The position numbers and the translations under genes are program-made. From Taxillus chinensis (lineage: Eukaryota; Streptophyta; Magnoliopsida; Santalales; Loranthaceae): 64,000 nucleotides of DNA. Shown here one piece after another: positions 49,934 to 61,057 of the stretch. How positions within the stretch are numbered: position 1 is the stretch's first letter; every line of letters starts with the position of its first letter. Under the pieces are notes generated by a model. That model made no database searches, was not told where the DNA came from, and was given only the letters and a program-made list of their open reading frames with translations. The DNA is taken from NCBI GenBank assembly GCA_023512835.1, contig CM042090.1:25335783-25399782 (forward strand), in the 5' to 3' direction.

Positions 49934-50427
49934 ATTTTCTTCATTCTGTCCTTTTCTAAGTATAAGTTTGATGCAGGCCCCTACAGACATGGGTTGGGCT
50001 GAATATTTTAAAAACTAATTTAAATATGAAAATAATAAATGAATGTATATGTCATTAACTTTCATCTCTCTTTCTTTAAGCATTTTCTACGACTACAACA
50101 ACTCTACGAGACTTCGGCTTCGATTCCGGCCCCGAGAATCTTCCACCCCCATCCCACTCCAGTTCGCCGACACACAACTCCTCCGACTACGGTGGTGGCA
50201 ACAAATTGCAGACTCCCACTGCACAGGCACGACGGCACCACACGTTCAAATTGTTCCAATTAGTTTGGGAATCTTGAATCAAACTTTAAAAACTAAATAA
50301 CATATCATAATTACGGAGACAATGAACCAGTTGAATTGAAGGGCCCATGACGTAAAGCCCCCACTTGCCTATCCTTGAGGTTAACTTTGTATATATGTGT
50401 GAGAGTATGTGTGTGTGTATATAGAGA

Positions 50428-51481
50428 GGGCTAATAAATAAAAAAGGAAAGCAGCCCTCTATATGAGGGCTAATAAATAGAAAAGAAAAGCAACCCTCTT
50501 AAAGATAACAACTTCTTTTCTAACACTTAGATATCATTTGAACATATTTAAGAGCTATAATTAAGTATGTGATTTTTTAAAATACCTCTACTAGAAAAAC
50601 TCCCTCAATTTCATATTGAAGAAAATAATCCCGCTGATGCTGATGTAACATTTTTTATAGCTTTCAAATACCCCTAATAAATGAATTATAATTAAGTATT
50701 AAATGTACATGTGTATTTCCGAGATCACGCCTAGTTTTGTGTTATTAATATCAAAGTAGAGTATAATATTTCTATACGAAGAATGTTTATATTGTTTGCA
50801 AAACCAAAAAGGAATTTGTGTTACATTTAAAAAGATCATTATTTACTGTCTTGACGGTATGATTTAAAAAAAACAATTGTAGGGAAAAAATCAAGGGAGT
50901 GACTTTAAAGTTTAAACCACCGTGCTAAGAGCATGAAAAGAAATAAAAAGTTAGATTGTAGGGGAAAAAAAGAATCAATCCAAAAAATCTATTATAACTT
51001 CAAACCATCAAGCTAATAATAGGATAAAGTGGAAAAAGAAGAAGTTGGTTTGCTGGGAAAAACTAAAGCAATCCAAAATTTTTTTGGTAGCAGTAGTGTA
51101 CTTGAGAAGAAAAAAGATTGCTTTGCCAATAGTTGATTAATCATGAATATGCAAACAAAAATTACAAAATAAGTAATTTCCATATGATAAACCAGCAATA
51201 TTTGAAAGCATTAACAACGTGAGAATGATTTTTCTTTTTTCTACTGTCTAGCGGCAGCGAAACTGGAAAAAAAGTGCAGCAATATTTCAAAGAATTAAAA
51301 AAAATATTGTGTCACTAGTAATTATATGGGCAGAATTGTTTATTTCCAATGAAATTAAGGAAACTTTTTTAGTATGGGTATTTTAAAAAATTATATACTT
51401 AATTATAGCCCTTAGATCTGTTTAAATGATATTTAAGGCTTAGAAAAGAAGTTGCGACTGCTCTCCTTTTCTATTTATTAG

Positions 51482-51487
<6 letters not shown>
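50428..51487. mobile_element. Non-autonomous TIR element, about 1.05 kb (unit 1 copy)
   Basis: The left arm (GGGCTAATAAATAGAAAAG, ACTTCTTTTCTAAC, TTAGATATCATTTGAACA, CTATAATTAAGTATGTGA) is found in reverse complement at the right end (51360-51487). The arms are about 130-150 bp with scattered mismatches. The AT-rich core has no transposase. Long arms suggest a Mutator-like element, but no clean 9-bp target duplication could be read because the flanks are microsatellites. Confidence 0.7.

Positions 51488-51531
<44 letters not shown>
51485..51531. repeat. (AT)n microsatellite
   Basis: About 23 AT units directly at the right end of the TIR element. Confidence 0.9.
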
Positions 51532-51535
<4 letters not shown>

Positions 51536-52399
51536 AAAGGAAAACAAACATGAGAGTTTTAAAGAGAAAATCTTAAATGAGAGAAACCTAGCTACATACA
51601 TATATACATGATACTAATTTCAAGACAATTTATCATTAGTACAACTTACGGATCAAAAGTTATTATTTTTTTATCTAATATATAACTTCATCATCTCTCT
51701 CTCTTTAATATTTATGTTTTAGATGACTACTATACACACACTCTCTCTCTCCACATGTAGTCCGTCATTTTTTTTTTTGATATATTCTCTTTTTGTGTTT
51801 TAAGATATACACCCTCACGGTCACATGCTGCTGCAGCAGCTTATATAAGAGGGGATACACTAGATTAATTTGTTCTAGCTATAACGATTGTAATTTATGT
51901 AATCTTTTTGCTGTTGAATAAAATCTAATCTCAAAAAAAAAAAAACCTTAAAACAAGCGTGGTCTAAATTGTTAATTTTGAGCTCATAACTTTAGTGCTC
52001 AAAATAAACTGATCCAATCCGCCTAATTGGCCATGTTGAAACCTTGCGCATCCTAACCAAACTTGTTTGGGTTCATTTTAAGGGGGAAAAAAAACTTGGC
52101 TTAAATGGATTAATCCGTCAGTTGGCCTAACTTGCTACAACTGGGCCCATAAAAAACAGTTTCACTCGCAATTTAATTTGAACACTTACATAAATTTTGA
52201 AAAATCAAATGTCAATTAATGAATTTTATCACAATAAATGCGTTTTTATCAAAATGGAAACCAAAAATGCATTGATTATATATGTGATACGTGTGTATAC
52301 GAATCTTAATTTCATAAATCGGTGGAGACTCCATCAATTGAAGGGCCCAAGAAGCAAAGCTCTCACTTGTCTATCCTTGAGGTAGACTTTGTATATATA

Positions 52400-52454
<55 letters not shown>

Positions 52455-53930
52455 TAATATAAAATATAAAGTTAAAGAGAAGAGAGTTTTTAAGAGAAAA
52501 TCTTAAATGAAAGAAACTTAGCTACATACATATATATGGTACTAATTTCAAGACAATTAATCATGAGTACAACTTACAGATCAAAAGTTATTATTATTTT
52601 TATCTAATATATAACTTCATCTCTCTCTCTCTCTTTAATATTTATATTTTAGATGACTAGTTCAAGACAATAAATCATGAGTACAAGTTATGGATAAAAA
52701 GTTATTATTATTTTTATCTAATATATAACTTCATCTCTCTTTGTCTTTAATATTTATGTTTTAGATGACTACAATACACACACACTCTCCCTCTCTCTCT
52801 ACATGTAGTTCGTCAATTTTTTTGATATATTCTCTTTTTGTATTTTAGGATACACACCCTCAGACCTCAGTCACATGTTGCAGCAGCAGCTTATATAAGG
52901 GGGGATACAATAGATTTATTTGTCCTAGCTAAAACGATTGTAATTTATGTAATCCTTTTGCCGTTGAATAAAATCTAATCTAAAATTTAAAAAAAAACCT
53001 GAAAACAAGCGTGGTCTAAATTTTTAATCTTAAGCCCATAACTTTAGTGCTCAAAATAAACTCTTAATCGATCCAATCCGCCTAATTGGCCATGTTGAAA
53101 CCTTGCGCATTCTAAATGGATTAATCAGTTCACTTAAATTGCCCATAAAAAGCAGTTTCACTCGCAATTTAATTTCAACACTTATATAAATTTTGTAAAA
53201 TCAAATGCTAATTAATCAATTTTATCACAATAAATGTGTTTATCAAAACGGAAACCAAAAATGCATTGATTATATATATGTGATGTGTGTGTATACGAAT
53301 CTAAATTTCATAAATCAGTCGAGACTCCATTAATTGTTTACTATAGTATTTTGCACTAATCTCCGAAAATAAAATATAATCATGCACATTTTATAGTATT
53401 TTGTGTTTTAGGATACACACGCTCAAAACCCGATCAGTCATCTCGAAGTTTAATATAAGAGGGGATAAACTAGATTTATTTGTCCTAAAACGATTGTAAT
53501 TTATGTAATCCGTTGAATAAAATTTAATCTAAAAAAAAAACTTGAAAACAAGCGTGGTCTAAAATTTTAATTTTGAGCCCATAACAGTGCTCAAAATAAA
53601 CTACTACTTGATCCAATCCACCTAATTGGCCATGCTGAAACCTTGAGCATCCTAACCAAACTAGTTTAGGGTTCATTTTAAGGGTGGAAAAAAACTCGGC
53701 TTAACTTGCCACAACTGGGCCCATAAAAAGCAGTTTCACTCGCAATTTAATTTCAACACTTATATAAATTTTGTAAAATCAAATGCTAATTAATCAATTT
53801 TATCACAATAAATGTGTTTATAAAAACGGAAACCAAAAATGCATTGATTATATATGTGATGTGTGTGTATACGAATCTTAATTTCATAAATCGGTCGAGA
53901 CTCCATTAATTTTGAAGAGTAGCGATGACC
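51531..53930 (+). repeat. Three tandem copies of a retroposon-like module
   Basis: Copies start at about 51531, 52469 and 53391 (the last one is truncated). Each runs from GAGAGTTTTAAAGAGAAAATC through TTATATAAGAGGGGATACA (TATA-like, 51841 and 52891), TTGTAATTTATGTAATC, AATAAAATCTAATCT and an A-run (51934, 52989, 53531) to GCGTGGTCTAAATTGTTAAT and TGCATTGATTATATATGTGA. An (AT)n tract at 52408-52449 separates copies 1 and 2. A fourth copy is in unit 2 (56926-57412 plus 60089-60400). No coding frame is seen. Confidence 0.7.
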
Positions 53931-54130
53931 TTAACCAGCTAAGTGAAGGTTGTAAACAGATTGCCAGACGACAATCTCCATTTCAGGCTAATATATATAT
54001 TATATACAGACAGAGAACCATGCATGATGCAAGATAGATGCATGCATGTGAGGCATATACACACGGAACCATAACCTAAATATAGTCTACGCATGCACGT
54101 AATTAAAAGTAGACAGAGACCCAGCTCTAC

Positions 54131-54138
54131 TATAAATT
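54131..54138 (+). promoter_or_regulatory. TATA box of RALF gene 1
   Basis: TATAAATT lies 138 bp before the ATG. RY-type GCATGCATG motifs lie about 90 bp further upstream. The same arrangement, with identical spacing, precedes RALF gene 2. Confidence 0.55.
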
Positions 54139-54268
54139 AACACGCTCTCCTCTGATTTATCAGAACCCGATCGGTCATCTCTAAGTTCAATATATTCAGT
54201 CATCATTCATTCACCGTCGTCGTCGACCGATCGACCGACCTGTACTGGCTCAACAATACATATATATA

Positions 54269-54574
54269 ATGGGTGGCCGGGGAATGCTGGTACTATGCAT
54301 TATTGTAATGTTGGTGGTGTACATGTTTTCGCTGACGACAGCCGAGAAGTATATCGGTTATGATCCCATTAGCAGAGGGGATGGAGTCGCTTGCAGCCAT
54401 AGGGGTGTTTCCTACCGTAATTGCAGGCCAGGGAAGCCGGCTAACCCCTACAATAGAGGCTGTGAAATCGGGTATAAGTGCCGCGGTAGCCCTGGAGCAT
54501 ATGTCGATGAGGATTTCTCCATCCCTGCGCCGCCGCTCCCGCTCCCAGCCCCAACCCCACCACCGTATTACTAA
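54269..54574 (+). CDS. RALF-like peptide hormone precursor, copy 1
   Basis: Intronless, 101 aa. A signal peptide (MGGRGMLVLCIIVMLVVYMF, cleavage near TTAE26) is followed by YIGYDPISRGDGVACSHRGV, SYRNCRPGKPANPYNRGC and a last KCR. The four cysteines C42, C52, C65 and C71, the YI-x-Y motif and the PYNRGC motif identify a RALF peptide (PF05498). RALFs are apoplastic ligands of FERONIA-type receptor kinases that raise extracellular pH and modulate growth. There is no propeptide and no RR-x-L protease site, so it belongs to the short, directly secreted type. Unusual is a C-terminal extension after Cys71 (VDEDFSIPAPPLPLP) rich in proline, which might bind cell-wall components. The paralogue at 60752 differs at six bases. 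Confidence 0.88.
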   Translation: MGGRGMLVLCIIVMLVVYMFSLTTAEKYIGYDPISRGDGVACSHRGVSYRNCRPGKPANPYNRGCEIGYKCRGSPGAYVDEDFSIPAPPLPLPAPTPPPYY

Positions 54575-55868
54575 GATAGAGTGCGTTTGGGAGTTTGGAG
54601 CATTATTATTAATAATATCTGCATGTATTCAAATTAACATACATGATATTATTAATCCCGTATAATAATAATATCTTATACGTACTATTTATACATTTTT
54701 ATCTCATGCATAATAGTTATGCATGCAGAACTAACTCGATGTACTCTGAATTATATTGTATTGTGCTTCAATACATCGGCTTTTCTTTCGTTAAATGTTT
54801 GTGTAATGGAATGTTTGTTCGTGAATATATTGGCTATGTCCGCCAAATATTATGTCCGTCTGGGGTCTGACTAAGCTTAATTAAATGCTTAATTTAGTCG
54901 GGAGACGAATTATAATCATTCTATCGGACTATATGTGTAATGGAATTATGGATTCTTAATTATATTTAGTTCAGGCGAAAGCATTTTAGCATGGGTGGAT
55001 GGAATGGACATTTTCATCTTGGGGGTGTTATGGGATGAGTTTGGGACGACCCGTAATATTACTATTTTTATACCTAATAAAATAAGTTTGAGACGTTATT
55101 ATTGCCCCAAACATGTTGCAAATTCGTGATGGATCTCACAAACATATTAGACAGGTCGATACCTTTTTACATGTTTGTATAGAAAAAAAACATGAGAAAA
55201 AGGAACCAAAAAAGTAAAAAGCTAATTTCTGATCAGAATTATAAGCTCTGGCCATAGTGGTGGGCTTGCCAGAGCTATATATGGTGGTAGAAGCCCACCC
55301 TGCCTACCCAGTGCCAATGCCACATTAAGCATCACGCCTACTAGTGCACTGTGTCTAGGGCCAGCTCAATCTCTTTGCAGGGTAAGTGGCCGCTTGAGGC
55401 CTCCAATTTTGGAGGGCCTTCGGACAGTAGTTTGATCTTCTTCATTTTGCTTCGGTTCTCTTCCATGACTCCAGTATCGGATGCCATTGCCTCATCTGTC
55501 ATTTGCTTGTCGATTGTTGTGTGTTGTGCTTAATATTTACAAAGTATAAGTTAGATGCAGGCCCCTACCAACATGGGTTGGGCTGAATATTTAAAAAATT
55601 ATTTTAAATATGAAAATAATAAATGAATGTATATGTTATTAACTTTCCTCTCTCTTTCTTTAACCATCTTCTATGACTACAACAACTCTATGAGACTTTA
55701 GCTCCGACTCCGGCCCCAAAGAATGTTCCAACCGTGAAAGCACCATGCCCGTCCCACTCCAGTTCGCCGACACACAAGTCCTCCGACTACGGCACCACAC
55801 GTTCAAATCGTTCCAATTAGTTTGTGAATCTTGAATCAAATTTTAAAAACTAAATAACATATCATAAT

Positions 55869-55871
<3 letters not shown>

Positions 55872-55941
<70 letters not shown>
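55872..55941. repeat. (GA)n microsatellite
   Basis: About 34 uninterrupted GA units at the position where unit 1 has (GT)/(TA)-rich sequence and unit 3 has a compound AT/GA/G tract. Confidence 0.9.
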
Positions 55942-55945
<4 letters not shown>

Positions 55946-56908
55946 AATAAATAAAAAAGGAAAGCAAGAGACAACAACTTCTTTTCTAACCCTTAGATAT
56001 TATTTGAATAGATCTAAGGCTATAATTAAGTATGTGATTTTTTAAATTACTCCCACTAAAAAAACTCCCTCAATTTCATTGAAAAAAATAATTCCGCTCA
56101 TGTAATTAATGTTGATGTAACATTTTTTTACAACTTTCAAATACTCCTAATAAATGAATTATAATTAAGTATTAAATGTACTGTATTTTCAAATCACATC
56201 TAGTTTTGTGTTATTAATCTAAGTAGAGTGTAATATTTCTCGAGAATGTTTATGCTGTTTGCCAAAACCAAAAAGAATTTGTGTTACATTTGAAAAAACA
56301 TTATTTACTGTCTTATTGGTAGGATTTTAAAAAAACAATTGCATGGAAAAAATCAAGAGAGTGACTTTAAAGTTTAAACCACTATACTAAGAGCATGAAA
56401 AGAAATAAAAAGTTAGATTGTAGGGGAAAAAAAGAATCAATCCAAAAAATCTATTATAACTTCAAACCACCGATCTAACAACAAGACAAAGAGGAAGAAA
56501 ATGAAGAAGTTGGCTTGCAGGGAAAACAAAAACAATCCAAAATTTTTTTGGTAGCAATAGTGTACTTGAGAAGAAAAAAGATTGCTTTGCTAATAGTTGA
56601 TTAATCATGATATGCAAACAAAAAGTATAAAATAAGCAATTTTCATATGATAAACCAACAATATTTGAAAGCATTAACAACGTGAGAATAATTTTTCTTT
56701 CTTCTACTGTCTACCGGCAACGAAACTGGGAAAAAAGTATAGCAATATTTGAAAGCGTTAAAAAAATATTGTACCAGCATTAATTATATGGGTGAAATTA
56801 TTTTGTTCCAATGAAATTAAGGGAGTTTTTTTATTAGGAGTATTTTAAAAAATTACATACTTAATTATAGCCCTTAGATTGTTGTCATTTTCTATTTATC
56901 AGCCCTAT
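55942..56908. mobile_element. Non-autonomous TIR element (unit 2 copy)
   Basis: Same element as 50428-51487: left arm GCTAATAAATAAAAAAGG and ACTTCTTTTCTAACCCTTAG, right arm ending TTTCTATTTATCAGCCC. The right arm has lost about 35 bp compared with unit 1. The core is alignable over its whole length. Confidence 0.65.
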
Positions 56909-56925
56909 ATATATACATACATACA

Positions 56926-57412
56926 AAGTTAAAGGGAAAACAAGCATGAGAGTTTTAAAGAGAAAATCTTAAATGAGAGAAACCTAGCTACATACATATA
57001 TACATGGTACTAATTTCAAGGCAATTAATCATGAGTTATTATTTTTTATCTAATATATAACTTCATCATCTCTCTCTCTTAAATATTTATGTTTTAGATG
57101 ACTACTATACACACACACTCTGTCCACATGTAGTCTGTCAATTTTTTTTTGATATATTCTCTTTTTGTGTTTTAGGATACACACCCTCACAGTCACATGC
57201 TGCTGCAGCAACTTATATAAGAGGGGATACACTAGATTTATTTGTCCTAGCTAGAACCATTGTAATTTATGTCATCCTTTTACCGTTGAATAAAAGCTAA
57301 TCTCAACAAAAAAAAAACCTGAAAACAAGTGTGGTCTAAATTGTTAATTTTGAGCCCATAATTTTAGTGCTCAAAATTAATAAACTCTTAATTGATCCAA
57401 TCCGCCTAATTG
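56926..57412 (+). repeat. Retroposon-like module, unit 2 copy (left part)
   Basis: Same module as at 51531, with TTATATAAGAGGGGATACA (57213) and an A-run (57307-57317). It is split by the CACTA element; the remainder continues from 60089. Confidence 0.7.
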
Positions 57413-60085
57413 CACTACAAGAAAAACAGGATTTGACGACATTTTTTTTAGGCTTTTAATAACACTTTTTAAAAGTGTCGAAAACATATTAAGAAGACAC
57501 TTTTAAAAAAGTGTCGCTAAATGTGAGAATATTAACGACACTGGCAAAGACGTGTCGTCTGTTATTTTTAATAACGACATTTAAAAAAACGTGTCGTCAA
57601 ATCTTTTACTCCATTTTCATTTTCGCGGCTGCCCAGAACCCCTAAAATGTGCATTAGATGCAGAATTACTACGGTTTTCATCATCGTTGAGCTCTCTGGC
57701 GAAATACAGGCGATTTTTGGGCGATTGTCCGCTGAACATTCCCACGGATCTGCTTTTCGTTCCCCTTTGACCGCGGTTTCGGCTTCAGTCAACGGGACAA
57801 TCTCTTCAGCACATCCCGTGGAAGGTGGCGTCATTAACCCTAACATTCTTCGGGTTGGCGGCTGTCTTCCCGATCTCGCATCCTCCATGCGGCCATAGCC
57901 GCGCTTCGGCTCCCCTGGGCTTGCCGGCGCTGGGGATTTTGTTCTCTCCCTCGGTGGCCCGTCCGTGCACCTCCTTCCTGCCGGCAGCATCCAGCGCTCA
58001 GGCGTCCGTGTGTGACGAGTTCGTGCGTGCCGGCGCCCCTCCTACGTAGGCGTCTGTGCGCGGTCCGGCTCCTCAGCGCTGTTCCGCCATCCCTCCTTGA
58101 GCGTCCCCAGTATTCGAGCGTCCTCTCTCTGGCCGGACGTTCAACTTGCTTCCGCCGTCGCCTCCTCTGGACGTTTTGCGATTTGTGCTCGTTCGAGTCT
58201 CGAGCGGCGGCGCTTGGCCTCTTGGCTCTTCAATCTGGCCTCTCTAAGTTGTGTTGATGGACGATCCACTTCCCCCTAATATTTTGCACGGGCCAGGTAA
58301 GGCTTCTCCCCCTTGTTTCCGCTCAAGTCTTCTCACGTCTCTTTTGGCCTTACTCCACAGGTTAGCCTTCCTACTCCATCCATGGGTGTCCCTGAGGATG
58401 TCCTGCTTACTCTGGCTCAATCTCTGGAGAGTATACAACACACTCTTTCGGCTGTTGTTCCCTCTACACGTTTGGTTTCGACCCCGCTTTTGGGAGGACC
58501 AGCACTCCCCCCTGCTAATGAGATAGCACGAGGTTTGTTCTCTGCATCAACTGTTGATGTTTATGTTGTTCCTGATCCCTAGCTCCGTGCCTCCTATTCT
58601 TATGGGCTCTGGTTTGCACAATTGCACATTTCTGCTTTGCCCTCTATGGCCTCTCCCTCTGTGGTACATGGGTTGGATGTGTGCATTGGTTTCCCTTTGA
58701 ATTCTAACCTTGTGGTTTCCCATGTGGTTGATCCTTATGTTGCTACGGGTGCAGGGCAAGCATCTTTTAAAGCAAGCTGCAATGGTATTATCCTTGTTTA
58801 CTATTTGAATAAAGTGGAAAGTATGCTTACATACCTTATAGATCCTTGAGTTGTGTTTGAAAATGGATGATGAACTTGTTTTTATCTATTCTTGTCCAAT
58901 GTTTTCCCATGGAATAGGTTTCATCAATTGTTAGTTTTCATTTTCTTAGATTTTTAATTTTCAATTTTACCTCTCCGAGCATAATTATATAAGTAAGGAA
59001 ATATGAAATATGATTTACTGAGGCAATGATTAAGTTTTTTTTTCATCAAGTGCTATACAATGAATAATTTTCCGCTTGGATATGTAGGGGCGGCATCTCT
59101 ATTGCCTTCTCTCCCTATGCACTCCCCTCTCTAACCTTTTACAAAAAAATAGCATACCATCTGTTTGGTCCGTCTTGATATCTGTTGCATGCACCTATTG
59201 GACTGATTTTGCTCTGCTTGGGATCTCCTTTTTAGTGCTCCCTCTTGTTTTGTGGTTCATCATTCAATTTGGCTGGCTGTTGGGGGCTCTTTCCCCTGGT
59301 TTTGGTTTTAGGTTATGGTGTTATCCTTTTGCTGGCATTTTTTTTAATGCTTCTTTCCGTCTTTTTATTGCCTGATATTTTTGTTGCTGGTTTTGTTCAT
59401 GCAAGGTCATGGGAATGAGTGGTTTCCTCTACTCCTAAATTGGTGGCTGCATTGGATTGCTTCTACTTATATTATTCTGTATATTTAGGAGGGAGGGCTC
59501 TTACTATAGATGTTGCTGTCCGGCCACCTCTACAGCTTGGGTGCTTTTCAAATGCCATTGGCCGCGTTGGTTGATTGGAGTGTTCTTTCTCTCCTGTTTA
59601 TATTTTATCTCTTATATCATTACTATTGGGTTGTCTCTTAGACTTCTGTGATTGTATCTCTTCATTGCCGTCATTTAAGTGTTCCTTTCTCTAGATGTTG
59701 TTGGGTTGTCCCTTTTTGCTTTGTTGGTTTTATTTTGGCCCTAGGGTTTTGTCCTAGTTTGGTTGTTTATTATGTAAATCTTTTCTTTCTATTGAATAAA
59801 ATATAGTCTAATTTTTCCCTTAAAAAGATATTTGTATATGAAATTTTTATTCAAAAATATGTAATTTTGTTAATTATTAAATTAAATTATTAGTTTATAT
59901 ATATTATTACATATTTAAATAAATTTTGGGAAAAATTGTATATTTTTTAAATTTTCATTTGAGCATTAACGACACTTTTAAAAGTGTCATCATTTTAACA
60001 TTTAACGACACTTTTTAAGTGTCGTTATTGGTAGTTTTTGATGACACTTTTAAAAGTGTCGTCTTTGCCTGTTTTTGTTGTAGTG
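57413..60085. mobile_element. Non-autonomous CACTA (En/Spm) transposon, 2,673 bp
   Basis: Begins CACTACAAGAAAAACAGG and ends CCTGTTTTTGTTGTAGTG, inverted termini that agree at nearly all of the first 18 positions. TTG stands on both sides (57410-57412 and 60086-60088), while unit 1 has a single CCTAATTGGCCATG there, so the 3-bp target duplication is proven by the empty site. Subterminal copies of AACGACACTTTTAAAAGTGT-like motifs, in both orientations, lie within about 200 bp of each end, as expected for CACTA transposase-accessory binding. No transposase was recognised. The interior (57620-59810) is GC-richer and holds open frames without a firm match. Confidence 0.92.
57620..59810 (+). other. 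Interior of the CACTA element: foreign cargo, unassigned
   Basis: The first part is GC-rich. From 58257 open frames such as MDDPLPPNILHGPGKASPPC and, in another frame, SMGVPEDVLLTLAQSLESIQ look like decayed protein code, perhaps a LINE ORF1. The end (TTTGTCCTAG, TTATGTAAATC, TTGAATAAAATATAGTCTAA, about 59748-59805) resembles the 3' tail of the module repeated outside the element. Frameshifts and stops are present. No function is called. Confidence 0.4.
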
Positions 60086-60613
60086 TTGGCCATGTTGAAA
60101 CCTTGCACATCCTAACCAAACTTCTTTGGGTTCATTTTAAGGAGGAAAAAAAACTCAGCTTAAATGAATTATTCCGTCAGTTGGCCTAACTTGCCACGAC
60201 TGGGCCTATAAAAAACAGTTTCACTCAATTTAATTTGAACACTTACATAAATTTGGAAAAATCAAATGTCAATTAATCAATTTTATCACAATAAATGTGT
60301 TTATAAAAACGGAAACCAAAAATGCATTGATTATATATGTGATGTGTGTGTATATGAATCTTAATTTCATAAATCGGTCGAGACTCCATTAATTTTGAAG
60401 AGTAGCGATGGCCTTAACCAGCTAAGTGAAGGTTGTAAACAGATTGCCAGACGACAATCTCCATTTCAGGCTAATATATATATTATATACAGACAGAGAA
60501 CCATGCATGATGCAAGATAGATGCATGCATGTGAGGCATATACGCACGGAACCATAACCTAAATATAGTCTACGCATGCACGTAATTAAAAGTAGACAGA
60601 GACTCGGCTCTAC

Positions 60614-60621
60614 TATAAATT
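60614..60621 (+). promoter_or_regulatory. TATA box of RALF gene 2
   Basis: TATAAATT, 138 bp before the ATG, in a promoter almost identical to that of RALF gene 1. Confidence 0.55.
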
Positions 60622-60751
60622 AACACGCTCTCCTCTGATTTATCAGAACCCGATCAGTCATCTCTAAGTTTAATATATTCAGTCATCATTCATTCACCGT
60701 CGTCGTCGACCGATCGACCGACCTGTACTGGCTCAACAATACATATATATA

Positions 60752-61057
60752 ATGGGTGGCCGGGGAATGCTGGTACTATGCATTATTGTAATGTTGGTGG
60801 TGTACATGTTTTCGCTGACGACAGCCGAGAAGTATATCGGTTATGATCCCATTAGCAGAGGGGATGGAGTCGCTTGCAGCCATAGGGGTGTTTCCTACCG
60901 TAATTGCAGGCCAGGGAAGCCGGCTAACCCCTACAATAGAGGCTGTGAAATCGGGAATAAGTGCCGCGATAGCCCTGGAGCATATGTCGATGAGGATTTC
61001 TCCATCCCTGCGCCGCCGCTTCCGCTCCCTGTCCCAACCCCACCACCATATTACTAA
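60752..61057 (+). CDS. RALF-like peptide hormone precursor, copy 2
   Basis: 101 aa, same architecture as the gene at 54269: signal peptide, YIGY, cysteines 42/52/65/71, PYNRGC and the proline-rich tail. The first two thirds of the gene, through the signal peptide and the first disulfide, are identical at nucleotide level to copy 1. Six changes fall in the last third, three of them replacing residues: Y69N and G73D next to Cys71, and A94V in the tail. Promoter and leader are almost unchanged, so both copies should be expressed alike unless the CACTA element 0.7 kb upstream interferes. No disabling change is seen. Confidence 0.88.
   Translation: MGGRGMLVLCIIVMLVVYMFSLTTAEKYIGYDPISRGDGVACSHRGVSYRNCRPGKPANPYNRGCEIGNKCRDSPGAYVDEDFSIPAPPLPLPVPTPPPYY

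Larger units (their letters stand above)
49461..55254 (+). repeat. Segmental duplication unit 1 (contains RALF gene 1)
   Basis: Order of parts: a block starting TTAAGCATCACACCCACTGG, a block with AAGTATAAG and GATGCAGGCCCC (from about 49959), a TIR element, AT microsatellites, three copies of a repeated module, then the RALF promoter, gene and 3' flank. The same order recurs from about 55255 and begins again near 62140. The RALF gene and its 350-bp promoter are almost identical in units 1 and 2. Confidence 0.85.

Noticed and set aside
57568..58257. Overlapping open frames on both strands in the CACTA interior
   Set aside because: GC-rich DNA opens several frames at once; no frame shows a known domain or proper exon borders.
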